Assembly: GCA_040389045.1 (NCBI GenBank)
Contig: JAZKAT010000014.1
Span: 1-64,000 of the forward strand
Source of the DNA: UBA5158 sp040389045
GTDB taxonomy: Bacteria > Pseudomonadota > Gammaproteobacteria > DSM-16500
Length of the DNA stretch: 64,000 nucleotides
Direction of reading: 5' to 3'
Both the position numbers and the translations under genes were made by a program. Below the pieces are notes generated by a model. The model was given only the letters and a program-made list of their open reading frames with translations, ran no database searches and was not told where the DNA came from. Positions 43,465-51,729 of the stretch are shown here, one piece after another (the stretch's first letter is position 1; every line of letters starts with the position of its first letter).

Positions 43465-43596
43465 TCTACTATTCCTCGTTATTATTATTCTCGGAGCAGG
43501 TTAACCCTCTAGGGATGGCGATTAGCCGTAATCTTAAAGTATGATTGAGCGCATCCTCACACCCTAAGTTATTGTATTTTACTTGCATTGACCTAA

Positions 43597-43626
43597 TTGT
43601 ACACAATTATGTTAAGCTATTATAAT
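43597..43626 (+). promoter_or_regulatory. sigma-70-type promoter for the gene at 43649
   Basis: TTGTAC (43597-43602) and TATAAT (43621-43626) are separated by 18 bases, 22 bases before the ATG at 43649. The match to the consensus is good at -10 and moderate at -35. The short distance implies a short leader that still carries AAAGGGG. Confidence 0.6.
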
Positions 43627-43648
43627 ACAAGTGCAAAGGGGAATCGTC

Positions 43649-44566
43649 ATGTCAAAACCTAAGAAAAAAGAACCATTTAAATTATCAGTAAAAGAAAATA
43701 ACGAACTTGCAGCTTTTCTTAATGGTGAAGACAATGAAAATACTGATCTTTTTGGAAATGTCTTACCGGTCACAGCAAAACTAAGGGTATCTCTTGTACT
43801 TACAAATCATCTGTCGATGAAACAAATTAATAAAATTATAAAGTTTAGATCTGAGGAAGGTAAAAGATTATACGGTAATGCTTATAAGAAAAACCGTAAT
43901 GCCCTTGTCACCCCAATACAACGTGAATTAGATCTTCTTGAACTTTTAAATATGTTATCAGAGAAAGAATTGAAGGGCTCTGAGAATACTACCCAGGACG
44001 AAGACTACGATACAATGATTGATTCCTTTTATGTAACTAGGGATAATGTAATCACAGAGATGCGAGTACTAGTTTACAAGATGCTACAAAACCCATCTCA
44101 AACTATATCTAAGGATATTAACTTATTATTTGATGTAGCAAACAATTTATCTAAATTTATGGATGAACCTAAAAATACGTCTCTCATGCAAAAGCTGGTT
44201 TTGAGTAGTAATCTTGTTTATAAAAAAATGGGCCCAGTATGGCACGGCATCAAGGTTGCTTTAGCAGCTACTATAGGTGTTATTTGTATTGTAACCGGCA
44301 TTCTTGGTCTAGTTCCATCCTTCGGAGCTTCGGTAGGGTTAATAGCGATAGGCGCATCTCTCTGCGCTGCTGCTGGCTTATCCGAATTTAAATGGTTCAA
44401 ACCAAAATTGACAGCAGCGAAGAATATTACTAAAGATGTGCAAGAACTTTTAGACCAAGCCAAAAAAATATTTAGCTATAAGCAATATGAGCCTAGAGAA
44501 GCAATCCGGGAACATAAACAATCGCCATCGCAGTCTTTAAGCCTTGTTAGAGGTAGGGTGGGCTGA
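43649..44566 (+). CDS. effector-like hypothetical protein with C-terminal hydrophobic hairpin
   Basis: A 305-residue protein, helical and charged over its first 200 residues, then two hydrophobic helices (VALAATIGVICIVTGILGLV and ASVGLIAIGASLCAAAGL) and a basic tail of about 70 residues. The layout matches the protein at 9984. The ATG at 43649 follows AAAGGGG. The last six codons and the stop lie in a repeat D palindrome, so the natural C-terminus may have been replaced. No enzymatic motif is seen. Confidence 0.68.
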   Translation: MSKPKKKEPFKLSVKENNELAAFLNGEDNENTDLFGNVLPVTAKLRVSLVLTNHLSMKQINKIIKFRSEEGKRLYGNAYKKNRNALVTPIQRELDLLELLNMLSEKELKGSENTTQDEDYDTMIDSFYVTRDNVITEMRVLVYKMLQNPSQTISKDINLLFDVANNLSKFMDEPKNTSLMQKLVLSSNLVYKKMGPVWHGIKVALAATIGVICIVTGILGLVPSFGASVGLIAIGASLCAAAGLSEFKWFKPKLTAAKNITKDVQELLDQAKKIFSYKQYEPREAIREHKQSPSQSLSLVRGRVG

Positions 44567-44628
44567 TCGCAGTGAAGCCCAACAAAAATCCAAAATTGTT
44601 GGGCTTCTCTATGTTCAGCCAAACCTAC
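44553..44628. repeat. repeat D, paired inverted copies
   Basis: GTAGGGTGGGCTGATCGC...GAAGCCCAACA and its inverted partner TGTTGGGCTTC...TTCAGCCAAACCTAC face each other over about 12 bases, giving a large stem. A third partial arm with CAGCCCAAC follows near 44680-44700. The left arm contains the stop codon of the gene at 43649. Confidence 0.85.
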
Positions 44629-44781
44629 ACCACTGTCATGCCAGTGACAGCTGAGGGGTTTTAGAAAGCTGCTAGGCTTCTATACATTCAGCCCAACTTA
44701 CAAAGCTTCATGCAGGCTACCAACTAGAAGTATTTCAGAAGGATTGTTATACTTTGAATCTTAAATTTGAGCACCTTGATA

Positions 44782-45744
44782 ATGCAAAAACCCTATCACA
44801 TCGTCGCGGTTGGCAGAGCCTGTACTGATGTAATCGCTCATGCTGCTGCTGAATTTCTGCAAACCCACCAAATTCCCATTGATGGGCAACGGGAATGCAC
44901 GGTTACCGAGTTAAAGGAAATTGAAGCAGCACTGACAAAAACGCAATTGGTTCCTGGTGGCCCAAGCGCCAACACAGTTGCAGTCATATCAGCATTAGGC
45001 GGCAAAGCAGGATTTTTTGGTAAGGTATTTCATGATGGCGCAGGAGAAAGTTATTTAGCCGATTTAAAACAAAGAAAAATTGATCTATGTTGCCCTCCCT
45101 ATGCAAGCACACCAGAAATGTCCGGAATCTGTTTGGTGTTATTGACTGGCCAGCATCGTAGTTTTGCTTATACCCCGGGATGCGGTGATTCTTTCTCTGC
45201 GGCGGATTTTATCGAGTTTGATTTTTCAACCAGCGATTTTTTTCTAATTGAAGCACATCTACTTACCAGCCCAATGGCAAAACCCGCCATCATCGCCGCC
45301 ATGGAACACGCGCAAAATAACTGTGCCATTGTAATCAATTTGCAAGGTATCACGCAGTGGAAGGGTTTTACCGACGTGGTTCAACATATAATTTCCAAGG
45401 CAAACATCATCATCGGCAATCAGGATGAACAAGCTGCCTTCGCCCAAGTAGTTAATTTGCAACAATCATCACAGCGGGTGATCACAACAAAAGGAGCAGC
45501 GGGGGCGGAAATTTCTCAAGCTGGGTGCATGCTTCACCACGTACCCGCAATAGCGCCAAAAATGTTTGTCAGCTCGGTTGGCAGCGGAGATGCATTTATC
45601 GCAGGGTTTTTGCTCGGTCAATCAAGAGGTTTGAGTTTAAAGGAAAGTATGCATCAGGGCACACAAACAGCTTCAATTATTCTTGAAGAAGAAGGAGCTA
45701 GACCAAAAGCACCTATCCCAGAAATTATCTCGGTAGAACCTTAA
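44782..45744 (+). CDS. PfkB-family carbohydrate or nucleoside kinase
   Basis: About 320 residues. The N-terminal block VAVGRACTDVIAHA and PGGPSANTVAVISALGG (substrate and Gly-Gly motif) and the C-terminal ATP-site motif VGSGDAFIAGFLLG with the catalytic Asp are clear. The second Gly-Ala pair is GSGD instead of the usual GAGD. The ribokinase, adenosine kinase and sugar kinase branches look alike at this level; the N-terminal DVIAHA with a following insertion is closer to adenosine kinase-like proteins. I prefer the ATG at 44782 to the upstream TTG at 44767, although neither has a strong binding site. Confidence 0.87.
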   Translation: MQKPYHIVAVGRACTDVIAHAAAEFLQTHQIPIDGQRECTVTELKEIEAALTKTQLVPGGPSANTVAVISALGGKAGFFGKVFHDGAGESYLADLKQRKIDLCCPPYASTPEMSGICLVLLTGQHRSFAYTPGCGDSFSAADFIEFDFSTSDFFLIEAHLLTSPMAKPAIIAAMEHAQNNCAIVINLQGITQWKGFTDVVQHIISKANIIIGNQDEQAAFAQVVNLQQSSQRVITTKGAAGAEISQAGCMLHHVPAIAPKMFVSSVGSGDAFIAGFLLGQSRGLSLKESMHQGTQTASIILEEEGARPKAPIPEIISVEP

Positions 45745-45838
45745 TATTATCAATTAGATAAACCAAATGTAAACCAGGTTTACAGAAGCAATTTCATGGA
45801 TTATAATTATATAAAATAAAACTTCATGGAGTGACGAG

Positions 45839-46171
45839 GTGAAATCTGGAAAACCCATCAAGAAGACGGACAAAGAATTATGGGCCCTGATCGATGATAG
45901 GATTGCTAATAGAATGTATTTATTTAAAGAGCACGCTAAAAAACGGTTAGAAGAACGAAAAATTATTGATCTAGCGGTCCTTAATATTTTACGAAATAAG
46001 CTAAAACGGAAAAGAAAAAAATCCAAAGATAAATATGAATCGCCCCATATGGATTGGAATTATTGCATTGAAGGAAATGATATCGATGACAAAAAAACCA
46101 GAATTATCGTTTCATTTAACAAACAGTTAATGTTGATTATCACAGCTATGCATATCCACCTTGGAAAATAA
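45839..46171 (+). CDS. DUF4258 protein, putative toxin of a toxin-antitoxin pair
   Basis: A 110-residue basic protein with the DUF4258 pattern: FKEHAKKRLEERKI in the first helix, a central NYCIEGNDID block and a closing strand IIVSFNKQLMLIITAMHI. Many DUF4258 proteins are RelE/MqsR-like RNases paired with HTH antitoxins. The start is GTG with GGAG before it. The next gene starts 3 bases after its stop and encodes a HTH protein, so this is a toxin-first pair as in MqsRA and HigBA systems. The catalytic residues are not certain by eye. Confidence 0.7.
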   Translation: MKSGKPIKKTDKELWALIDDRIANRMYLFKEHAKKRLEERKIIDLAVLNILRNKLKRKRKKSKDKYESPHMDWNYCIEGNDIDDKKTRIIVSFNKQLMLIITAMHIHLGK

Positions 46172-46174
46172 AAT

Positions 46175-46711
46175 ATGAATACAAAATTGGTAAAAAAATA
46201 TATTTATGATGGGTTGGGATTTCCCATTGAACTTCACGATGTTGAAATGGTGCGAGAAGGTGATGAATTTTATCCAAAAATTGATGTGGATAAGATTGCG
46301 GATTTAGCTATCGAATCTTTGGTTTCGCAAAAAAGCAGGCTCACGGGTAATCAAATTAAATTTGTAAGAACTTATTTTTCTATGAGTTTAAGAGAATTTG
46401 CAAATATTGTGAATGAGTCTCATATGGCTGTAAAGAAATGGGAAAAATTTAAGGATGAAGCAACAAACATGGATAGGAATATTGAAATAATGTTGAGGCT
46501 TTATATTTACAATCATATCCTCATAAAGCAACAAAATGATAAGAAACAGAAAATGGAATTTTATAATCGCTATGTGGCTTTAACAGAAATGTTTTCTCAT
46601 CCTCAAGGTTCAGCTCCTGCAACACAGAAAAGAGTTATGGAGCCATCTCCGCCAGTTTATCAAATAGCTAAACTTAGCAAACAAGCTCCAAAGCCTTCAA
46701 AGAAAAGTTGA
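46175..46711 (+). CDS. HTH antitoxin paired with the DUF4258 protein
   Basis: A 178-residue protein. Residues about 8-50 (YIYDGLGFPIELHDVEMV, then FYPKIDVDKIADLAI) and the HTH region LTGNQIKFVRTYFSMSLREFANIVNESHMAVKKWE resemble the C-terminal part of MqsA-type antitoxins, here without the zinc-binding N-terminal domain. A long charged tail follows. It should bind its toxin and repress the shared promoter upstream of 45839. The three-base spacing points to coupled expression. Confidence 0.72.
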   Translation: MNTKLVKKYIYDGLGFPIELHDVEMVREGDEFYPKIDVDKIADLAIESLVSQKSRLTGNQIKFVRTYFSMSLREFANIVNESHMAVKKWEKFKDEATNMDRNIEIMLRLYIYNHILIKQQNDKKQKMEFYNRYVALTEMFSHPQGSAPATQKRVMEPSPPVYQIAKLSKQAPKPSKKS

Positions 46712-46722
46712 TTGATGTTATT

Positions 46723-46746
46723 TGTCATTTTCGCGCGGGAATGACA
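46723..46746. terminator. REP-like hairpin between converging genes
   Basis: TGTCATTTTCGCGCGGGAATGACA is a single-arm relative of repeat C. It lies 12 bases after the antitoxin stop and 10 before the end of the converging membrane-protein gene, a suitable place for a two-way terminator, although no T-run follows. Confidence 0.55.
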
Positions 46747-46756
46747 GAGAGGAATA

Positions 46757-48235
46757 TTACGCTGCACGATGCCCATTAACCCGCACAATCTCCAGCTCCG
46801 ACTTATCTTCCTTCACCTCATCATTAGGCGCTCTATCATAAGCTAATGCTCTCGCTTCCTTGATACCCATATCCAATTCTTCAAACTGGCGGTCTATCTT
46901 TTCTACATGACCTTCCAGACGGAAGAACGATTGATACAGGCGCGGACTGTATTCCTTGGCTTCTTCTCTTAACGTATCGAGAGAGGAATTAGCATCATAC
47001 GAAGCTATATCCTTACCCAGCTTCAATTCCAATTCGCGCATTAAAACAAACTTTGCCCTAATTTTCGGAGTGTCTTCCTGCGTTTTCAAATGCGCTATCT
47101 CAGCTGCGATATCCGCTGTCAATCTGGCATGCTTGGTAATCAGCATGTTACGCATTACCCGCGCCGTTGAATTTTTTTGCTCTATTGAAATGGGATCTTG
47201 CGCCAAATCTAAATTCGCTATTTGCGGCGCTGGCGTGATGATATGCCTGATAAAATTAATTGCCTTAGTCACGCCTACGCCTATGAATTGTATTGGCGCC
47301 AAAGCTAACGCTACGCCGCGCGCGCCGATGACAGCAAGAAAACCTATCGCTTCTATACTAAGTTTTATTACGGTAGGAATAAATAATAACGTAGCTTTCA
47401 ACGGCTGTTCTTTACAAAACTCATAACCCTTCTGGATACGGTCCCACAAACCATCTACATGCGCTTCCGGGCCTTCTTTACCAAAAATTAATTCATTAAG
47501 ATTTGCTAATGGATTGGCAAGAACTTTCCAGGTTTTAGCATTATATTCCATTACCATTTTGGCAAACGCGGGCATGCTGCTTAAAGTGATGAGGAAACCT
47601 AAACTATATAATAATATTTGCGCCACGTTATAAGCTGAATTAGAGATATTAACAATTTTAAATATGCCATTGATAACCACAACGTTAAACGCATAATTTA
47701 ACTGCACCAGCAAACCAAGACCGCTTAAGACCGTTAAAATTGCGTGATAAGGCACTGTCCATAAATGCTGTTTAGCTCTAGCTTCGTCACCTTCCTCATT
47801 CGCGCACCAGGCTGCATAGAGATGTTTGACGACATTGTAAATTCCGTAACCAAGTCCCACACCCATCGCCACTAATAAAATATAAGGAGAAATATAAACG
47901 ACACCTGCCAACAAGGTTGCCATCACCCCAACCGAGGTGACCGTCATTAATATATTCACTAAAAGATCTAAGGTTTTATCGAGATTTTTATTTTCGGCGT
48001 AATAGAAATTTTTAATGGCTAACCAGGTATTAACTATAGGCGCGATCAATAAAACGGTAGCGATAACTGGCATGATAGTCGAGGTTATCGTGCGCAGCAG
48101 ACCAGATTTATCAATCGTGGAAATGATGCCCTCATCAGAAGATACGTCAACAGAAAGCGACTGCCATAGTTGGAGATACCAAACTGGCTGCTCAGATGTT
48201 TCCTGAAATATTCGCCTACTTCTATTAGAACGCAT
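46757..48235 (-). CDS. multi-helix membrane protein, effector-like
   Basis: A 492-residue protein with several hydrophobic segments between about residues 50 and 320 (such as ITSTIMPVIATVLLIAPIV, YILLVAMGVGLGYGIYNVV, AILTVLSGLGLLVQL and GFLAVIGARGVALALAPI) and a cytosolic-looking C-terminal 160 residues with coiled-coil character (TADIAAEIAHLK, LEGHVEKIDRQFEELDMGI). No transporter motif is present. The organisation, membrane core plus coiled-coil tail, is common in Legionellales proteins that act on host membranes, but there is no direct proof. A PLEKHM-type or SNARE-like motif was not recognisable. Confidence 0.65.
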   Translation of the reverse strand: MRSNRSRRIFQETSEQPVWYLQLWQSLSVDVSSDEGIISTIDKSGLLRTITSTIMPVIATVLLIAPIVNTWLAIKNFYYAENKNLDKTLDLLVNILMTVTSVGVMATLLAGVVYISPYILLVAMGVGLGYGIYNVVKHLYAAWCANEEGDEARAKQHLWTVPYHAILTVLSGLGLLVQLNYAFNVVVINGIFKIVNISNSAYNVAQILLYSLGFLITLSSMPAFAKMVMEYNAKTWKVLANPLANLNELIFGKEGPEAHVDGLWDRIQKGYEFCKEQPLKATLLFIPTVIKLSIEAIGFLAVIGARGVALALAPIQFIGVGVTKAINFIRHIITPAPQIANLDLAQDPISIEQKNSTARVMRNMLITKHARLTADIAAEIAHLKTQEDTPKIRAKFVLMRELELKLGKDIASYDANSSLDTLREEAKEYSPRLYQSFFRLEGHVEKIDRQFEELDMGIKEARALAYDRAPNDEVKEDKSELEIVRVNGHRAA

Positions 48236-48327
48236 AGTGCCCCTATCTATCTAATGAGTCATAACTCTCTGAATTGTATTATAAAGAATCATTCTTAAGA
48301 TAAAATTATGGGATTAGAAATTTCTCC

Positions 48328-49410
48328 TTAATCTAATAATTTCCTAATACAATCAATACGTTCCTTGCGAATTAAATCTGCGATTTCCTGGCCTTTGGCG
48401 CCTTTTTCCAGAAAGGTTTGCGGATTTACCTCCTTTGCCGCCTGAAAAGCCTTAGTTAACCAGGCCGCTTGAGCAGAACTTTCCGCGATAATTTCCACTG
48501 TGGCCAGAAATTTTTTAAAGCGTGGTTCGCGCCGGAATGCATCCGTTGCCTGCAACAACGTTAACAAATCTTCCGCGCTTAACTCCCGCGCCTGCAAAAA
48601 CTTTTCTTGATGGTTAGCAACCAGTAACGCCAATTCAATATAGTTGCCTGGCACCCGATAACGTTTGCCTAATTCTTCTATTTGTTTTACCGACAAACCA
48701 TGACATAACACAGCAAAACGAATTTCTGGATCGTTGGTTAAAGCAGCAGCGCGCGCTAACGCAGAAAAATTCGCCGTGCTAAATTGCGGAAAGAGAACGC
48801 GTAACGCATCACAATTTTCTAACACGAAAAAAAATTGCTCGGGATTTTTTTCAACTAAAGCGCGAGATAATTCTTTCCAGACCCGTTCAGCTACCAGCGC
48901 ATCCACTTCACCTGCCGTCACCATAGTCTTCATTAAATCATTAGTTTCAGGTGCTACCGTAAAACCAAATTCCGCAAAACGGGCAGCGAACCGCGCCACT
49001 CGTAAAATTCGCACCGGGTCTTCAGCAAACGCGGGCGAAACATGCCGCAATATTTTATCTTTTAAATCGGCTTGACCGTGATAGGGATCAATCAATTTGC
49101 CATCCAGGGTTTTAGCAATGGCATTGATAGTAAGATCACGTCGCGACAAATCCTGCGTCAACGTCACTTGCGGAGAAGCATCAAAATCAAAGCCGGTATA
49201 ACCGCGGCCAGTTTTGCGCTCCACTCGCGCCAACGCGTATTCTTCATGAGATGAGGGATGTAAAAAAACCGGAAAATCCTTGCCTACCTGTTTGTAGCCT
49301 TGTTGCAGCATTGCGGCGGGTGTTGCGCCAACCACCACCCAGTCATTTTCGGTAACGGGTAAACCTAACAATGCGTCACGGACAGCGCCACCGACTAAAT
49401 AAATTTCCAT
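48328..49410 (-). CDS. cca: CCA tRNA nucleotidyltransferase
   Basis: A 360-residue class II CCA-adding enzyme. MEIYLVGGAVRDALLG opens the head domain, NDWVVVGATP carries the metal-binding carboxylates, RRDLTINAIAKTLDGKLIDPYHG is the neck motif and AEDPVRILRVARFAARF follows. It adds or repairs the 3' CCA of tRNA. Length is that of the short form without the C-terminal HD phosphohydrolase domain of E. coli Cca. This is the first of the core-type, higher-GC genes at this side of the window. Confidence 0.95.
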   Translation of the reverse strand: MEIYLVGGAVRDALLGLPVTENDWVVVGATPAAMLQQGYKQVGKDFPVFLHPSSHEEYALARVERKTGRGYTGFDFDASPQVTLTQDLSRRDLTINAIAKTLDGKLIDPYHGQADLKDKILRHVSPAFAEDPVRILRVARFAARFAEFGFTVAPETNDLMKTMVTAGEVDALVAERVWKELSRALVEKNPEQFFFVLENCDALRVLFPQFSTANFSALARAAALTNDPEIRFAVLCHGLSVKQIEELGKRYRVPGNYIELALLVANHQEKFLQARELSAEDLLTLLQATDAFRREPRFKKFLATVEIIAESSAQAAWLTKAFQAAKEVNPQTFLEKGAKGQEIADLIRKERIDCIRKLLD

Positions 49411-49431
49411 GATGCTGCTCCAACAGCAACG

Positions 49432-50220
49432 TTATGCGTTGGCGCTCAATGCGCATTCAACATTATAACGTAAATGATCTTGATTTAATGTGCCAACAAT
49501 GACACTGCTTACCGCTGGCTCTTGAAAAATAAAACGCATCGCTTCGCGCACCGGGTCCGCGGCTGAAATTTTTTGCAGATGACCGCTGGCAAAAGCTTTT
49601 TTAATAAAAATCCCTTTTTGATGTTGCTGCGCATGCTTAATCACCGGTAACTCCGCGGTATAAATAGGATTGTGCATCACCATCACTATATCTGCCGCAT
49701 CCACCGCCATCAAACCACCTTCCACCGTTTTGGTGGACATGCCAAACGCGCGGATTTTACCCGCTTTCTTTAACACGTCTAACGTTGCAAAAATTTCATG
49801 CTCGGCGATAATTTTAGCGTCATCACCATTAGAATGCACCAGCACAATATCCAGGTAATCCGTATTCAACCGTTGCAAACTACGTTCTATGCTGTAAATG
49901 GTATGCGCGGGACTAAAGTCATAAAGAGAAGCACCATCCACAAATTCTTCGCCGACTTTGGTGCTTAAAACCCATTGTTTACGCTGTTTTTTTAACAATT
50001 TGCCTAAACGCTCTTCGCTGCTGCCGTAAGCGGGCGCGGTATCCAGCAAATTGATACCGTAATCTTGCGCTACAGATAGTAAATTTAAAATTTCCTGATC
50101 GGTGGGTAATTCAAATGCGTCAGGATAATGGACTTGCTGATTGCGGCCGAATTTAACGGTGCCAAGCCCAATGCTGCTGACCGCAACGCCGGTAGCCGCG
50201 ACTAAATTTTGTTTTAGCAT
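49432..50220 (-). CDS. aldo/keto reductase
   Basis: A 262-residue AKR, somewhat short for the family. LLDTAPAYGSSEERLG holds the catalytic Asp and Tyr, STKVG the Lys and LVHSN the His; VIVGTLNQDHL near the C-terminus belongs to the NADPH site. It overlaps the end of the FAD oxidoreductase gene by 7 bases, so the two form an operon. The pair may act on a shared carbonyl or hydroxy substrate. The substrate itself cannot be told. Confidence 0.88.
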   Translation of the reverse strand: MLKQNLVAATGVAVSSIGLGTVKFGRNQQVHYPDAFELPTDQEILNLLSVAQDYGINLLDTAPAYGSSEERLGKLLKKQRKQWVLSTKVGEEFVDGASLYDFSPAHTIYSIERSLQRLNTDYLDIVLVHSNGDDAKIIAEHEIFATLDVLKKAGKIRAFGMSTKTVEGGLMAVDAADIVMVMHNPIYTAELPVIKHAQQHQKGIFIKKAFASGHLQKISAADPVREAMRFIFQEPAVSSVIVGTLNQDHLRYNVECALSANA

Positions 50221-51419
50221 AATAACTCATCCCAGACTGGCGCTGCCAATACTGGCATGGGGAACGTGCGTAAGGCGCGCGCGTCACAAGTTCCATTGCG
50301 AGCATCGCTGCCATTTAAACAAGTTATAATTTCATCCGCCAACTTGGGCGCTAACGCCAGCTTAGTTGGCCAGGCAATAATTACGTTGCCAATTTCTTTC
50401 ATGAATACACCATCGGGACGTTTGCCATCGGGTTGCAATGGTTCGGCGCGATCCACATAAAAGCTGGCAAATTGCGCGTTGGAAAAATCCAGCCAGGTAA
50501 ATAATTCCTGTAATTCTTTTTTTGCTAATGCGGTCTGGGTGGCGGAATCCAGCTTCACGCCTTCTTCAGCCAATTGACCGCCCAGATACCACACGCTCTT
50601 ACCATCTTGCGCGCGATGCGTAGTAATGGTGATGCGAGGTGTCGCACCTATCCCAAGGCAATGCGCAAACACGGGAAAATCAAAATCAGTTTTTACGACT
50701 ACCATGTGCAATGGACGGCGTTGCATGGCAACGGCGGGGAAAGGTAATTTTTGCAGGAGTAATTCATTACCCGCGCCCGCGGCGAAAATATATTTTTTAG
50801 CTTTGATTAACACGGGCTCGCTTGAGCAGGCTTGCACATGCAATGCCGTTAAATGATGTTCTTCATCAAATGTTAACTGGTCTTCACGCAGTGGATCGAT
50901 TTTATAAATAACGTCTTGATTTGGTTTAACCAGCTCACGCACTAATGCTTGCGTATCTATCGCCATTTCATCCAGCGCATACACTAAGCCTTTGAATTTT
51001 ACATTTTGAAAAACTTTAGGGTACGCTTCGGGCGTTAATGCTTGCACCCGACCTTGTAATGCTAAACCCGCAAAGAAACCTGCGAGCTTGCCAGTTAATT
51101 TGTTGGTGGAAAATAAATATTGATGTTGCGATAAAATGGGCACGCCAGATAAATCGATTTCACCTTTGCCCATTAAGCATTGCTGCCAGATGCCTGGCAT
51201 ATCCGCAATGGCTTGCGCGGCCGCGGTGACATTACCTTGCAGGGAATATTTGGTGCCGCCATGGATAATGCCCTGGGCTTTGTTAGTTTGACCACCGCCC
51301 AGTGTACCCGACTCCAATAAAATCGCGGCGAAATCCAAATTCCGCAAGCGATTCAACAACCACAGGCCAGCAATACCCCCACCTATAATCGCGATGTCTG
51401 TTTCAACTACTTTTGGCAT
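50214..51419 (-). CDS. FAD-dependent oxidoreductase of the DAO family
   Basis: About 401 residues. DIAIIGGGIAGLWLLNRL is the FAD-binding dinucleotide motif, followed by LLESGTLGGGQTNKAQGIIHGGTKY, a glycine oxidase / glycerol-3-phosphate dehydrogenase-type pattern, and KYIFAAGAGNELLL is the second nucleotide motif. It probably oxidises a 2-hydroxy or amino acid, possibly with a quinone or oxygen as acceptor. The start at 51419 follows GAGG; the frame opens at 51452. It precedes and overlaps the aldo/keto reductase gene. Confidence 0.85.
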   Translation of the reverse strand: MPKVVETDIAIIGGGIAGLWLLNRLRNLDFAAILLESGTLGGGQTNKAQGIIHGGTKYSLQGNVTAAAQAIADMPGIWQQCLMGKGEIDLSGVPILSQHQYLFSTNKLTGKLAGFFAGLALQGRVQALTPEAYPKVFQNVKFKGLVYALDEMAIDTQALVRELVKPNQDVIYKIDPLREDQLTFDEEHHLTALHVQACSSEPVLIKAKKYIFAAGAGNELLLQKLPFPAVAMQRRPLHMVVVKTDFDFPVFAHCLGIGATPRITITTHRAQDGKSVWYLGGQLAEEGVKLDSATQTALAKKELQELFTWLDFSNAQFASFYVDRAEPLQPDGKRPDGVFMKEIGNVIIAWPTKLALAPKLADEIITCLNGSDARNGTCDARALRTFPMPVLAAPVWDELLC

Positions 51420-51576
51420 GTTGCCTCGTTTGTGTATGTTTATTAAAACCATGACTATGATACTGAAAAATGGGGGAAATAGCGAGATGGGGCAGATTTT
51501 TACGTTTTAAGAAAATGATTTTATTGAATATTTTATATTCTGTTAGGCTTTGCGGTGCTCACCCCAACGTGCCCAA

Positions 51577-51668
51577 CTGTCATTCCCGCGCAGGCGGGAA
51601 TCCATTCATTGAAACTGCAGAAGCAAGGGTAAACTAATAATGGATTCCCGCCTGCGCGGGAATGACAG
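51577..51668. repeat. repeat C, paired REP-like palindromes
   Basis: CTGTCATTCCCGCGCAGGCG...CCAT and its exact reverse complement, about 29 bp each, face each other over 34 bases. Each arm is also self-complementary (ATTCCCGC/GCGGGAAT). Together they form the largest gene-free structure between the oxidoreductase and the acyl-CoA dehydrogenase genes. Confidence 0.95.
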
Positions 51669-51682
51669 CGGTGTAGTTAGCA

Positions 51683-51714
51683 GTAGGTTGGGCTGAACGC
51701 AGTGAAGCCCAACA
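51683..51714. repeat. repeat D palindrome
   Basis: GTAGGTTGGGCTGAACGC then AGTGAAGCCCAACA, 15 bases after the repeat C pair and 16 before the stop of the acyl-CoA dehydrogenase gene. The same C-then-D order recurs at 62568-62642 and 62799-62923. Confidence 0.9.
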
Positions 51715-51729
51715 GTTTTGGGTTTCGCA

